From Pseudoflavonifractor intestinihominis (GTDB lineage Bacteria > Bacillota > Clostridia > Oscillospirales > Oscillospiraceae), in NCBI RefSeq assembly GCF_040096055.1, contig NZ_JBBMFK010000020.1:4363-68362 (forward strand): a DNA stretch of 64,000 nucleotides, written 5' to 3'. The notes beneath the pieces are model-generated. The model was not told the DNA's origin, ran no database searches, and was given only the letters and a program-made list of their open reading frames with translations. Shown here one piece after another: positions 51,926 to 60,430 of the stretch (position 1 is the stretch's first letter; every line of letters starts with the position of its first letter). Both the position numbers and the translations under genes were made by a program.

Positions 51926-52870
51926 ATGAGCATTCTGAAACGAGTTCCCATTCCCATCTGCGCCGTGAGCCTGGGCATGTTCGGCCTGGGCAACCTGCTC
52001 CAGTCTTACTCCGAAGGGGTGCGGCTGCTGTGCGGGGCCGTGGGCGGCGTGCTCATGGCAGTGTTCCTGCTCAGCATCCTTGTGGACGTGAAAAAGTTCC
52101 GGACGGACATGGGCAATCCCATTATGGCCAGCGTGTCCTTCACCTTCCCCATGGCGGTCATGCTGCTGGCCACCTACCTCAACCCCTACATCGGCGGCCC
52201 GGCCAAAGTGATTTGGTATGTGGGCGTGGCGCTCCACGTGGTGATGATTATCTGGTTCAGCGTGAAATTCCTGAGGGGCTTTGCCCTGGAGCGGGTATTT
52301 GCCAGCTGGTACATCGTCTATGTGGGCATCGCCATGGCCGGCATTACGGCGCCCCCCTTCCAGGCCGCGGCCATCGGCTCGGCCTGCGTCGTGTTCGGCC
52401 TTGTCACCCTGGTGGTGCTGCTGGTGCTGGTGACGGTGCGGTACGTCAAGAAGCCGGTCCCCAAGCCCGCCCAGCCCCTCATCTGCATCTACGCCGCCCC
52501 CACCAGCCTGTGCATTGCGGGCTACGTCCAATCGGTCACCCCCAAGTCCCTGCCGCTGCTGCTGGTGCTGTGGGTGCTGGCCACGGTGCTGTTCCTGTTC
52601 GCCTGCGTCAAGTTCGTGCAGTATCTCAGGCTGCCCTTCTTCCCCAGCTACGCCGCCTTCACCTTCCCCTTTGTCATCAGCGCCATCGCCTCCAAGCAGC
52701 TGATGGCCTGCGCGGCCAACCTGGGCAGCCCCCTGCCCTTTTTGAGCACGGTGGTGCTGATTGAGACGGTTATCGCCACGTTCACCACCCTCTACGCCCT
52801 GGTGCGGTATCTCATGTTCCTCTTTGCCGGCTCCAAGCAGCCGGCAAAGGAACGGGTTTCCAGCCGGTAA
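51926..52870 (+). CDS. TDT family (TehA/Mae1-like) transporter
   Basis: 314 residues with about ten hydrophobic helices. RVPIPICAVSLGMFGLGNLL at the N-terminus and ITAPPFQAAAIGSACV / PAQPLICIYAAPTSLCIAGY in the middle match the tellurite-resistance/dicarboxylate transporter (SLAC1-like) family. Possible substrates include C4-dicarboxylates, anions or sulfite; none can be assigned. Two bases after the cysteine-rich gene, ending in a good terminator. Confidence 0.87.
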   Translation: MSILKRVPIPICAVSLGMFGLGNLLQSYSEGVRLLCGAVGGVLMAVFLLSILVDVKKFRTDMGNPIMASVSFTFPMAVMLLATYLNPYIGGPAKVIWYVGVALHVVMIIWFSVKFLRGFALERVFASWYIVYVGIAMAGITAPPFQAAAIGSACVVFGLVTLVVLLVLVTVRYVKKPVPKPAQPLICIYAAPTSLCIAGYVQSVTPKSLPLLLVLWVLATVLFLFACVKFVQYLRLPFFPSYAAFTFPFVISAIASKQLMACAANLGSPLPFLSTVVLIETVIATFTTLYALVRYLMFLFAGSKQPAKERVSSR

Positions 52871-52876
52871 AAGCAG

Positions 52877-52912
52877 AAAAATGCCGGACTCCTCACGGGG
52901 TCCGGCATTTTT
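52877..52912 (+). terminator. Terminator after the TDT transporter
   Basis: AAAAATGCCGGACTCC / TCCGGCATTTTT with a short CACGGGG loop. Confidence 0.88.
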
Positions 52913-52920
52913 AGCTATAA

Positions 52921-52997
52921 AAAAGGAGCACCCCCAGGGGGGTGCTCCGGATTTGCTCTGTACTCAGGAGAGAGCGGCAGTGATGATGGCCATGGAG
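52921..52997 (-). pseudogene. Second copy of the pta 3' end with its terminator
   Basis: Seventy-seven bp aligning with 53163-53239 with three mismatches. It includes the last codons of pta (SMAIITAALS), the stop and the GGAGCACCCCC terminator hairpin with its A-run (T-run on the minus strand). It is downstream of the intact gene. Confidence 0.88.
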
Positions 52998-53157
52998 CAG
53001 GCCCCACAGGCGGAACCTGTGGGGACCCCGGACCCAAGACATCTGCCGGGGCAAGTGAATTGCCCCCGGCATCAAGGGCTTGCCCAGGGCGCAAGCCCTT
53101 GGCGGCGCAGGCGCCGGGCCCTGCCAGGGGCAGGGCGGAGGTCTCCTCCATGGCCGC
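52998..53157. other. Array of GC-rich hairpins between pta and its duplicated 3' end
   Basis: Consecutive stem-loops: CCCCACAGG/CCTGTGGGG (starting near 53002), GCCGGGGCAA/TTGCCCCCGGC, AAGGGCTTGC/GCAAGCCCTT and CCCTGCC/GGCAGGG. No reading frame with family similarity is present. Confidence 0.75.
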
Positions 53158-53190
53158 AAAAAAAAAGGAGCACCCCCAGGGGGGTGCTCC
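53158..53190 (-). terminator. pta terminator
   Basis: GGAGCACCCCC / GGGGGTGCTCC, followed on the minus strand by a T9 run. Confidence 0.92.
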
Positions 53191-53205
53191 GGATTTGCTT
53201 AGTGC

Positions 53206-54189
53206 TCAGGAGAGAGCGGCAGTGATGATGGCCATGGAGTAGACCTCCTCGGCGTTGCAGCCGCGGGAGAGGTCGTTGATGGGGGCGTTCAGGCCCAGCA
53301 GGATGGGGCCGTAGGCGTCGAAGCCGCCCAGGCGCTGGGCGATCTTGTAGCCGATGTTGCCGGCGTTGATGTCGGGGAAGATGAAGGTGTTGGCGTAGCC
53401 GGCCACCTTGGAGCCGGGGAACTTCAGCTGGCCCACGGTGGGGGACACGGCGGCGTCGAACTGCATCTCGCCGTCCATGGCCAGGTCGGGGGCGGCGGCC
53501 TTGGCCTTCTCGCAGGCGGAGCGCATCTTGTCCACGTCCTCGCCCTTGCCGGAGCCCTTGGTGGAGTAGCTCAGGAAGGCCACCTTGGGGTCGATGCCGA
53601 AGATCTTGGCGCACTTGGCGGTCTCCAGGGCAATCTCCACCAGCTCGTCGTCGCTGGGCTTGATGTTGATGGCGCAGTCGCCCATGGCCAGGGCCTCGGC
53701 GCCGCCGGTGGAGTTCTCCCGCACCAGGATGAAGCAGGAGGAGACGATCTTGTTGCCCGGCTTGGTCTTGATCAGCTGCAGGGCGGGACGGACGGTGTCG
53801 GCGGTGGAGTAGGTGGCGCCGCCCAGCAGGCAGTCGGCCACGCCCATCTTCACCAGCATGGTGCCGAAGTAGTTGCCCTTCTTCAGGGCGGCGCGGCACT
53901 CGTCGGCGGTCATCTTGCCCTTGCGCAGCTCCACCATCTTCTCCACCATGGCCTCCATGCCCTCATAGGTCTCGGGGTCCACGATCTCGGCGCCGTCGAT
54001 GTTGAAGCCGTGGTCGGCGGCGGCCTTCTTCACGGCCTCCACGTTGCCCACCAGCACGGGCTTGAGCCAGGAACCGGTCAGCAGCCGGGCGCTGGCCTCC
54101 AGGATGCGGGCGTCGGTGCCCTCGGTGAAGACGATCCGCTTGGGATTGGCCTTCAGAGTGTCGATGAGCTTGTTGAACATCTCCATCAT
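53206..54189 (-). CDS. pta: Phosphate acetyltransferase
   Basis: 327 residues, usual length for the short (PTA/PTB-domain only) Gram-positive enzyme. KRIVFTEGTDARILEASARL at the N-terminus, VADCLLGGATYSTADTVRPA, GYANTFIFPDINAGNIGYKI and GPILLGLNAPINDLSRGCNA are conserved. Interconverts acetyl-CoA and acetyl phosphate for acetate formation and ATP yield; ackA is not in the window. ATG 54189 lies eight bases after GGAGG; a longer N-terminus has no family support. Confidence 0.95.
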   Translation of the reverse strand: MMEMFNKLIDTLKANPKRIVFTEGTDARILEASARLLTGSWLKPVLVGNVEAVKKAAADHGFNIDGAEIVDPETYEGMEAMVEKMVELRKGKMTADECRAALKKGNYFGTMLVKMGVADCLLGGATYSTADTVRPALQLIKTKPGNKIVSSCFILVRENSTGGAEALAMGDCAINIKPSDDELVEIALETAKCAKIFGIDPKVAFLSYSTKGSGKGEDVDKMRSACEKAKAAAPDLAMDGEMQFDAAVSPTVGQLKFPGSKVAGYANTFIFPDINAGNIGYKIAQRLGGFDAYGPILLGLNAPINDLSRGCNAEEVYSMAIITAALS

Positions 54190-54246
54190 ATCGTACTTCC
54201 TCCAGTATTTCATGTAAAATAGGGGAATATTCCCTTGCGTGTCCCT

Positions 54247-54276
54247 ATTATACACCACCCTGTCGGCGGTTCTCAA
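54247..54276 (-). promoter_or_regulatory. pta promoter
   Basis: Minus strand TTGAGA (plus 54271-54276), 18-base spacer, TATAAT (plus 54247-54252). Confidence 0.75.
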
Positions 54277-54308
54277 TGGGAAAACCCACAAAAGGGACAA
54301 TTTTATAC

Positions 54309-54337
54309 TTTACTTTTTGTATTCCTACGGGTATACT
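54309..54337 (+). promoter_or_regulatory. Promoter of the XRE regulator
   Basis: TTTACT (54309-54314), 17-base spacer, TATACT (54332-54337); divergent from pta, with about 35 bp between the two -35 boxes. Confidence 0.68.
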
Positions 54338-54403
54338 ATACTGGCTGTCATATAAAAATAGGGCGGAAATCCCGCCATGAAATGAAAAAGGTGTGTGCGA
54401 CCA

Positions 54404-55105
54404 ATGAGTTCCGATTTTTCCCGTTCCCTCTCCCTCCTGCGGCAGGAGAAGGGCGCGTCCCAGCGGGCGGTGGCCAAGGATCTGGGCATCTCCCAGGCGC
54501 TGCTCTCCCACTATGAAAACGGCATCCGGGAGCCCGGCCTGGCCTTTGTCATCAAGGCCTGCGACTACTACAACGTGTCCGCCGACTTCCTGCTGGGCCG
54601 TACCCTCACCAGGGACGGCACCACCATCGGCGCCGAGGAGCTGTACGACTACTCCGCCGAAAAGGACAACGTGCTCCACGGCAGCATCATGGCCACATTG
54701 TCCAAGAAGCTGCTGGTCAACTCCATCAGCGTGCTCTTCGACCTGCTGGGCAAGGTGGGCAAGCGGGACGCTATCCGGGCGGCCTCCGACTACCTGGGCA
54801 CCGCCATCTACAAGCTCTTCCGCCACCTCTACCGGGCCGACGTGACCCAGAACGAGGACTTTTTCTCCGTGCCTCCGGCCCAGTTTGCCGCCGGCATGCC
54901 CAACGCGGACATGATCTGCGCCGAGGCCGAGTATGTGGAGGCCCTGTCCGCCCACGCCAAGGAGAAGGGCTCCTTCCCCGCCATGAACCACGACGCCCTG
55001 TCCAAGAACTACCCCGGCCCCTACCAGTCCCTGCTCCAGATCATCCACAACACCGGCGAGCGCATCAACCGGGGCATGAACTTCCGCCGCACCGACCGGA
55101 AGTAA
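54404..55105 (+). CDS. XRE-family transcriptional regulator
   Basis: 233 residues. N-terminal Cro/C1 helix-turn-helix (about 5-60): SLLRQEKGASQRAVAKDLGI followed by SQALLSHYENGIREPGLAFV. A linker DFLLGRTLTRDG resembles other Clostridial XRE regulators. The C-terminal domain of about 160 residues is not recognised and may sense a ligand. It is divergent from pta, so control of acetate metabolism is possible but unproven. ATG 54404 (AAAAAGG 12 bases upstream) is preferred to GTG 54395. Confidence 0.85.
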   Translation: MSSDFSRSLSLLRQEKGASQRAVAKDLGISQALLSHYENGIREPGLAFVIKACDYYNVSADFLLGRTLTRDGTTIGAEELYDYSAEKDNVLHGSIMATLSKKLLVNSISVLFDLLGKVGKRDAIRAASDYLGTAIYKLFRHLYRADVTQNEDFFSVPPAQFAAGMPNADMICAEAEYVEALSAHAKEKGSFPAMNHDALSKNYPGPYQSLLQIIHNTGERINRGMNFRRTDRK

Positions 55106-55180
55106 GGCGGGCTTTCCGCGTTTCATTCTGCCTGTATCCCCTGATCGGAGGTATGGCGTCCTCACAAGATCCGCACCCCT

Positions 55181-55260
55181 CGCCTCCCCCTGAAGGGGAA
55201 CGCTCGCTCCGCTGTTCGTCCTTTCCAAATCAAACCCGCTCCGCTGGGCTTTGATTTGGT
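55181..55260 (-). repeat. Degenerate module B fragment in the lepA leader
   Basis: GCTCCGCTGTTCGTCCTTTCC matches the reverse core of module B (CTCCGCTGCTCGTCCTCTCC). It is followed by a stem CCAAATCAAA / TTTGATTTGG (55225-55234, 55250-55259) around CCCGCTCCGCTGGGC, where full B copies have GAACCCACTTCGCTGGGCTTC. The outer stem is replaced by an unrelated but perfectly paired one. Confidence 0.7.
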
Positions 55261-55286
55261 GATTCCCTACCGGAGGTTTTTTGTTT

Positions 55287-57095
55287 ATGACCGATCAATC
55301 CAAAATCCGTAACTTTTCCATCATCGCCCACATCGATCACGGCAAATCCACCCTGTCCGACCGGCTGATCGAGAAGTGCAACGCCGTGGCCGAGCGGGAC
55401 ATGGAGAGCCAGCTGCTGGACAACATGGACCTGGAGCGGGAGCGGGGCATCACCATCAAGGCCCGTGCGGTGAAGCTCAACTACGCCGCCCAGGACGGCA
55501 ATACCTACGAGCTCAACCTGATCGACACCCCGGGCCATGTGGACTTCAACTACGAGGTGAGCCGCTCCCTGGCGGCCTGCGAGGGCGCGGTGCTCATCGT
55601 GGACGCGGCCCAGGGCATTGAGGCCCAGACCCTGGCCAACACCTTCCTGGCCATGGAGCACGACCTGGAGATCCTGCCCGTGGTGAACAAGATCGACCTG
55701 CCCGCCGCCGACCCGGCCCGGGTCAAGGAGGAGATCGAGAACATCATCGGCATCCCCGCCGCCGACGCCCCCGAGATCTCCGCCAAGATGGGCATCAACA
55801 TCGACGCGGTGCTGGAGGACATTGTGAAGAACGTTCCCGCCCCCAAGGGGGACCCCTCCGCGCCCCTCCAGGCCCTCATCTTCGACAGCCAGTACGACGC
55901 CTACCGGGGCGTTATCGTGTACTTCCGGGTCATGGAGGGCACCATCAAGACCGGCATGACCGTGAAGATGATGGCCTCCGGCGCGTCCTACGACGTGATC
56001 GAGTGCGGCCACCTGCTGCCCCTGGGCATGGAGCCCTGCAAGGAGCTCATCGCCGGCGAGGTGGGCTACTTCATCGCCTCCATCAAGAACGTGAAGGACA
56101 CCCAGGTGGGCGACACCGTCACCGAGGCCGGCCGCCCCGCCGCCCAGGCCCTGCCCGGCTACCGCCCCGCCCGGGCCATGGTGTACTGCGGCATCTACAC
56201 CGAGGACGGCTCCAAGTACCCCGACCTGCGGGACGCCCTGGAGAAGCTCCAGCTCAACGACGCCTCCCTGTCCTTTGAGCCCGAGTCCTCTGCGGCTCTG
56301 GGCTTCGGCTTCCGGTGCGGCTTTTTGGGCATGCTCCACATGGAGATCATCCAGGAGCGGCTGGAGCGGGAGTTCGACCTGGACCTGATCACCACCCTGC
56401 CCAGCGTCATCTACGAGATCACCAGGACCGACGGCACGGTGGTGCGGGTGGACAACCCCCACAACTACCCCGACCCGGCCCAGATCGCCGAGGCCCGGGA
56501 GCCCTACGCCAAGGTGTCCATCATCACGCCGCCGGACTACGTGGGCAACATCATGCCCATGTGCCAGGAGCGCCGGGCGGAGTTCAAGGACATGCAGTAT
56601 CTGGACACCAACCTGGTGGAGATGCACTACGCCATGCCCATCAACGAGATCATCTACGATTTCTTCGACACCCTGAAGGCCCGCACCAAGGGCTACGCCT
56701 CCCTGGACTACGAGCTGGAGGGCTACCGGCCCAGCGAGCTGGTGAAGGTGGACATGCTGGTCAACGGCGACCAGGTGGACGCCCTGAGCTTCATCGCCCA
56801 CAAGGACAAGGCCTACCCCCGTGCCCGCCGCCTGTGCGAGAAGCTGAAGGAGAACATCCCCCGCCAGCTCTTCGAGGTGCCCGTCCAGGCCGCCATCGGC
56901 GGCAAGATCATCGCCCGGGAGACCGTCAAGGCCATGCGGAAGGACGTGCTGGCCAAGTGCTACGGCGGCGACATCACCCGGAAGAAGAAGCTGCTGGAGA
57001 AGCAGAAAGAGGGCAAAAAGAAGATGCGGAGTCTGGGGTCTGTCCAGATTCCCACCGAGGCGTTTATGGCTGTCCTCAAGCTGGACGAGGAATAA
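55287..57095 (+). CDS. lepA: Elongation factor 4 (LepA)
   Basis: 602 residues. GTPase motifs AHIDHGKSTLSDRL, RGITIKAR, DTPGHVDF and NKIDLPAADP, then domains II, III, V and the EF4-specific C-terminal domain (KCYGGDITRKKKLLEKQKEG, which also provides the typical basic stretch). Ribosomal GTPase, back-translocation or initiation role. ATG 55287 is ten bases from GGAGG; TTG 55281 is only four bases away and adds two residues. Confidence 0.97.
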   Translation: MTDQSKIRNFSIIAHIDHGKSTLSDRLIEKCNAVAERDMESQLLDNMDLERERGITIKARAVKLNYAAQDGNTYELNLIDTPGHVDFNYEVSRSLAACEGAVLIVDAAQGIEAQTLANTFLAMEHDLEILPVVNKIDLPAADPARVKEEIENIIGIPAADAPEISAKMGINIDAVLEDIVKNVPAPKGDPSAPLQALIFDSQYDAYRGVIVYFRVMEGTIKTGMTVKMMASGASYDVIECGHLLPLGMEPCKELIAGEVGYFIASIKNVKDTQVGDTVTEAGRPAAQALPGYRPARAMVYCGIYTEDGSKYPDLRDALEKLQLNDASLSFEPESSAALGFGFRCGFLGMLHMEIIQERLEREFDLDLITTLPSVIYEITRTDGTVVRVDNPHNYPDPAQIAEAREPYAKVSIITPPDYVGNIMPMCQERRAEFKDMQYLDTNLVEMHYAMPINEIIYDFFDTLKARTKGYASLDYELEGYRPSELVKVDMLVNGDQVDALSFIAHKDKAYPRARRLCEKLKENIPRQLFEVPVQAAIGGKIIARETVKAMRKDVLAKCYGGDITRKKKLLEKQKEGKKKMRSLGSVQIPTEAFMAVLKLDEE

Positions 57096-57102
57096 ACATA
57101 GC

Positions 57103-57136
57103 ATCCGCCGGGAGCAAGCTGCTCCCGGCGGATTTT
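57103..57136 (+). terminator. Terminator after lepA
   Basis: Thirteen-bp stem ATCCGCCGGGAGC / GCTCCCGGCGGAT then TTTT. Confidence 0.9.
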
Positions 57137-57168
57137 CCACATTTTACGGGTATTTTGTGGAGAAAAAA

Positions 57169-57522
57169 GCCTTCCCCCTGGGGGGGGGGAAGGTGCCCCA
57201 GTGCGCACACTGGGACGGATGAGGGGAAAGGTTACAGTGAGCGCCGCAGTCCCCCTCATCAGTCTCGCTGGCGCTCGACAGCTTCCCCCAGAGGGGGAAG
57301 CCAGAGAAAACGCCGTGTCCTAGGCCTTCCCCCCGGGGGGAAGGTGGCTGGCCGAAGGCCAGACGGATGAGGGGAAAGGTTATAGTGAGCGCCGCAGTCC
57401 CCCTCATCAGTCTCGCTGGCGCTCGACAGCTTCCCCCAGAGGGGGAAGCCAGAGAAAGCACCGTGTCCTAGGCCTTCCCCCTGGGGGGAAGGTGGCTGGC
57501 CGAAGGCCAGACGGATGAGGGG
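57169..57522. repeat. Tandem BIME-like array of module A units
   Basis: Five A units alternating in orientation, including a direct duplication of about 148 bp (from 57223 and again from 57371). Each half contains a reverse unit (GTCTCGC/GCTCGAC-type stem) and a forward unit (GGCTGGCC/GGCCAGA). The duplicates differ at a few sites. No B, C or D modules. Confidence 0.85.
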
Positions 57523-57587
57523 GACAACCTCCGCCGCCCATCAAACCGCAGACAAGCCCGCGCCGCTTTTGCGGCGCGGGCTTGTCG

Positions 57588-57749
57588 TTACTGCTGCTGT
57601 TTCTTTTTCTCCAGGTCCTCCAGGTGGGCCTTGAGCACCAGGTTGATATAGCTGGACAGGGACCGGTCCTCCCCCTCCGCCAGTGCCTGAATCTGTTCCA
57701 AAACAGGCATATCCAGTGTAATACTGACACTTTTTTTCAAAGGTTTCAC
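57588..57749 (-). CDS. Small ribbon-helix-helix DNA-binding protein
   Basis: 53 residues starting at GTG 57749 (GAGGTGATACC upstream): KPLKKSVSITLDMPVLEQIQ followed by ALAEGEDRSLSSYINLVLKA, an Arc/CopG-type RHH fold with a short basic-acidic tail (EDLEKKKQQQ). Such proteins commonly repress their own promoter. Divergent from a 70-residue protein 93 bp away; AATCGTG/CACGAT motifs in the gap may be its operator. Confidence 0.8.
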   Translation of the reverse strand: MKPLKKSVSITLDMPVLEQIQALAEGEDRSLSSYINLVLKAHLEDLEKKKQQQ

Positions 57750-57794
57750 GGTATCACCTCTACACGAGATGATACTATAATTCACGATTTCCTT

Positions 57795-57823
57795 TTGCAT
57801 TATAGTGTTTAATCGTGTAAAAT
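57795..57823 (+). promoter_or_regulatory. Promoter and putative RHH operator of the small divergent gene
   Basis: TTGCAT (57795-57800), 17-base spacer, TAAAAT (57818-57823). AATCGTG lies in the spacer and CACGAT at 57783-57788 is its inverted partner, so a repressor bound there would overlap the promoter. Confidence 0.65.
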
Positions 57824-57841
57824 AGTGGCGAGGTGATAAAA

Positions 57842-58054
57842 ATGTACACAAACGACTTTGAAGCGGCGTTTTCCGCGTTTTTGGAGCGGCACGAGTACGA
57901 CGAGGCGGAGAATTATCTGTTTTCCATGGTGCGGCTGGCCTTTGCGGCCGGCTGGCGGGCGGCTGGAGGCGAGCCGCCGGTGGCGGAGAAGATCTACCAG
58001 CTCCTCTCCCCCGCCGGGGACAAGGACGCCGGCGAGGGGACCCGGGACGGCTGA
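57842..58054 (+). CDS. Small protein divergent from the RHH regulator
   Basis: 70 residues, no recognised family: MYTNDFEAAFSAFLERHEYD, then EAENYLFSMVRLAFAAGWRA and an acidic end. Compact, helical, no membrane segment or signal. GAGGTGATAAAA precedes ATG 57842. With the RHH gene it could be a regulated pair or a toxin-antitoxin-like unit, but toxin genes normally lie in the same direction as the antitoxin. Confidence 0.68.
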   Translation: MYTNDFEAAFSAFLERHEYDEAENYLFSMVRLAFAAGWRAAGGEPPVAEKIYQLLSPAGDKDAGEGTRDG

Positions 58055-58278
58055 AGTCTGACCGGGGAGGTCAAAGGCGCGTTCTCCGGTTCCGGGACGG
58101 GGCCGGTCGAAAAAAGATGAAAAACCCTCTTGCTTTTTTCGAACATTTGTTGTATCCTATATTCGAACGCAGGTTCCATAACGGCGGGAAAATGACCTGC
58201 CGGGGCGGAATCTAAAAGTCCGGTTTATAGGACGCAATATGTGCTATTCTGGACTCATCAAAGCCGGGAGGGAACGCC

Positions 58279-58650
58279 ATGGAGACCATCTACTACCGCC
58301 TGGACGCGCGGCGTCTGACTGTATACCACATGGCCAGCGGGGAGGCCGCCCCCGCGCCCAGGGATATGCTCTTTCTCCGCTCCCGGCCCAAGGCGCCCCG
58401 GCCGGAGGGGAAGGTGCTGGACTTCGACGCCTGCCGCCGGGCCCTGGCCGGGGAGCCGGAGGAGGAAGCCCAACCCGACGCCGGTTCTGCCGGGGAATGC
58501 GCCCCCGCCGGGGACAAAAGCGCCCCTGAAGGCGGCGCGCCCCGTGTCCGCCGCCCCCACCGGCTCCGCCTGGCCCTGGACGCCGCCGCCTCCCTGGCGG
58601 TGGTGGTGATGGCGGCGGTGGTGGTGGGCCAGTTCCTCCGCCTGTTCTGA
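58279..58650 (+). CDS. Small tail-anchored membrane protein
   Basis: 123 residues. N-terminal soluble part with METIYYRLDARRLTVYHMAS and VLDFDACRRALAG, an Ala/Pro/Glu linker, then one C-terminal helix (about 100-122, LALDAAASLAVVVMAAVVVG). Family not recognised. GGGAGGG precedes ATG 58279. Independent of the glyS leader that follows. Confidence 0.68.
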   Translation: METIYYRLDARRLTVYHMASGEAAPAPRDMLFLRSRPKAPRPEGKVLDFDACRRALAGEPEEEAQPDAGSAGECAPAGDKSAPEGGAPRVRRPHRLRLALDAAASLAVVVMAAVVVGQFLRLF

Positions 58651-58692
58651 AGGCGGAACACGAATTTTTTGCCCCCATTTCCCCCGCTGTCC

Positions 58693-58721
58693 TTGACGCA
58701 ACCCGGTTTTGGTGATACAAT
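58693..58721 (+). promoter_or_regulatory. Promoter of the glyS T-box leader
   Basis: TTGACG (58693-58698), 17-base spacer, TACAAT (58716-58721). Confidence 0.8.
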
Positions 58722-58728
58722 GTCCCGC

Positions 58729-58954
58729 AGAAACAGGCATTGACCGGGAGGAGTACGCGGAGACCCGGACCTGAGAGAGACGCCGGCTGGTGGAAGGCGC
58801 CCGAAGGTCCCGCGGAAGGCGCCCGCAAGCCGCGGGGAGGAAATGCCCCGCCGGTCCCCGCCGTTACCGGGTTCGAGTGCGGAGCGGTCACGCTCCGAAT
58901 TCAGGTGGCACCACGGAGATATTCCGCCCTGAGCTGAGGCTCAGGGCGGTTTTT
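58729..58954 (+). promoter_or_regulatory. T-box leader, glycine specific
   Basis: Stem I shows AGTA (58752-58755) with upper stem CGCGG / CCGCG and the specifier loop GAA-GGC-G; the specifier GGC (58818-58820) is a glycine codon. The T-box sequence AGGTGGCACCACGG is at 58903-58916. The terminator CCGCCCTGAGC / GCTCAGGGCGG (58924-58949) has T5. Uncharged tRNA-Gly should favour readthrough into glyS. Confidence 0.93.
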
Positions 58955-59011
58955 GTTTTCCGGCCGCCCGTTTACCGGCAAATCACAGACAGAAGGAGTT
59001 TGAGTTTTATA

Positions 59012-60430
59012 ATGAAGAACACCGAAAAGACCATGGAAAAGATCGTGGCCCTGTGCAAGGGCCGGGGCTTCGTCTATCCCGGCAGCGAGATCTACGGCGG
59101 CCTGGCCAACTCCTGGGACTACGGCCCTCTGGGCGTGGAGCTGAAGAACAACGTGAAGCGGGCCTGGTGGAAGAAGTTCGTCCAGGAGAACCCCTACAAC
59201 GTGGGTCTGGACGCCGCCATCCTGATGAACCCCCAGGTGTGGGTGGCCTCCGGCCATGTGTCCACCTTCAACGACCCCCTCATCGACTGCAAGGCCTGCA
59301 AGATGCGCCACCGCGCTGACAAGCTGATCGAGGACTGGCTCCAGGAGCAGGGCCGCACCGACGTGAACGTGGAGGCCATGACCCAGGAGGAGATGGTGGC
59401 CTTCATCCGGGAGAACAGCATCCCCTGCCCCGGCTGCGGCAAGAGCGACTTCACCGACATCCGCAAGTTCAACCTGATGTTCAAGACCCACCAGGGCGTC
59501 ACCGAGGACACCTCCACCGAGGTGTACCTGCGGCCCGAGACCGCCCAGGGCATCTTTGTCAACTTCCAGAACATCCAGCGCACCACCCGCAAGAAGCTGC
59601 CCTTCGGCGTGTGCCAGGTGGGCAAGAGCTTCCGCAACGAGATCACCCCGGGCAACTTCATCTTCCGCATCCGTGAGTTCGAGCAGATGGAGCTGGAGTT
59701 CTTCTGCCAGCCCGGCACCGACCTGGAGTGGTTCGCCTACTGGCGCAAGTACTGCCACGACTGGCTCACCAGCCTGAACATCAAGGACGAGAACCTGCGC
59801 CTGCGCGACCACGAGCCCGAGGAGCTGGCCTTCTACTCCAAGGCCACCACGGACTTTGAGTTCATGTTCCCCTTCGGCTGGGGCGAGCTGTGGGGCGTGG
59901 CCGACCGCACCGACTACGACCTGAAGCAGCACCAGGAGCACTCCGGCAAGGACATGACCTACTTTGACCAGGAGAAGAACGAGCACTATATCCCCTACGT
60001 CATCGAGCCCTCCCTGGGCGCCGACCGCGTGACCCTGGCCTTCCTGGTGGAGGCCTACGACGAGGAGGTGGTGGACGCGGAGAAGAACGACGTCCGCACC
60101 GTCATGCGCTTCCACCCCGCCCTGGCCCCCTTCAAGTGCGCCGTGCTGCCCCTGAGCAAGAAGCTGGGCCCCGCCGCCCAGGAGGTGTACGCTGAGCTGT
60201 CCAAGTACTTCATGGTGGACTACGACGAGGCAGGCTCCATCGGCAAGCGCTACCGCCGCCAGGACGAGATCGGCACCCCTCTGTGCATCACCGTGGACTT
60301 CCAGACCGTGGGCGACGACAAGACCCCCGCCGACCACTGCGTCACCGTCCGCGACCGGGACACCATGGAGCAGGTCCGTCTACCCATCGACCAGCTGAAG
60401 GCCTATATCGAGGAGAAGATCGCGTTCTAA
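59012..60430 (+). CDS. glyS: Glycyl-tRNA synthetase (alpha2 type)
   Basis: 472 residues. The homodimeric archaeal/eukaryotic-style GlyRS (also called GlyQS), not the alpha2beta2 form: MEKIVALCKGRGFVYPGSEI, GLANSWDYGPLGVELKNNVK, a zinc-like pattern CKACKMRH...CPGCGKSDF, motif 2 FRNEITPGNFIFRIREFEQM, and a C-terminal anticodon domain. AAGGAG lies about 13 bases before ATG 59012. A second, 60-bp copy of its 3' end lies 140 bp downstream. Confidence 0.96.
   Translation: MKNTEKTMEKIVALCKGRGFVYPGSEIYGGLANSWDYGPLGVELKNNVKRAWWKKFVQENPYNVGLDAAILMNPQVWVASGHVSTFNDPLIDCKACKMRHRADKLIEDWLQEQGRTDVNVEAMTQEEMVAFIRENSIPCPGCGKSDFTDIRKFNLMFKTHQGVTEDTSTEVYLRPETAQGIFVNFQNIQRTTRKKLPFGVCQVGKSFRNEITPGNFIFRIREFEQMELEFFCQPGTDLEWFAYWRKYCHDWLTSLNIKDENLRLRDHEPEELAFYSKATTDFEFMFPFGWGELWGVADRTDYDLKQHQEHSGKDMTYFDQEKNEHYIPYVIEPSLGADRVTLAFLVEAYDEEVVDAEKNDVRTVMRFHPALAPFKCAVLPLSKKLGPAAQEVYAELSKYFMVDYDEAGSIGKRYRRQDEIGTPLCITVDFQTVGDDKTPADHCVTVRDRDTMEQVRLPIDQLKAYIEEKIAF

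Noticed and set aside
52921..53239. Diversity-generating retroelement (template/variable repeat at a gene 3' end)
   Set aside because: No reverse transcriptase or accessory protein is in the window, mismatches between copies are few and not adenine-directed, and the same pattern affects housekeeping genes.
57169..57522. CRISPR array
   Set aside because: The repeats are few, long, inverted and themselves hairpins, without uniform spacers; no cas gene is present anywhere in the window.
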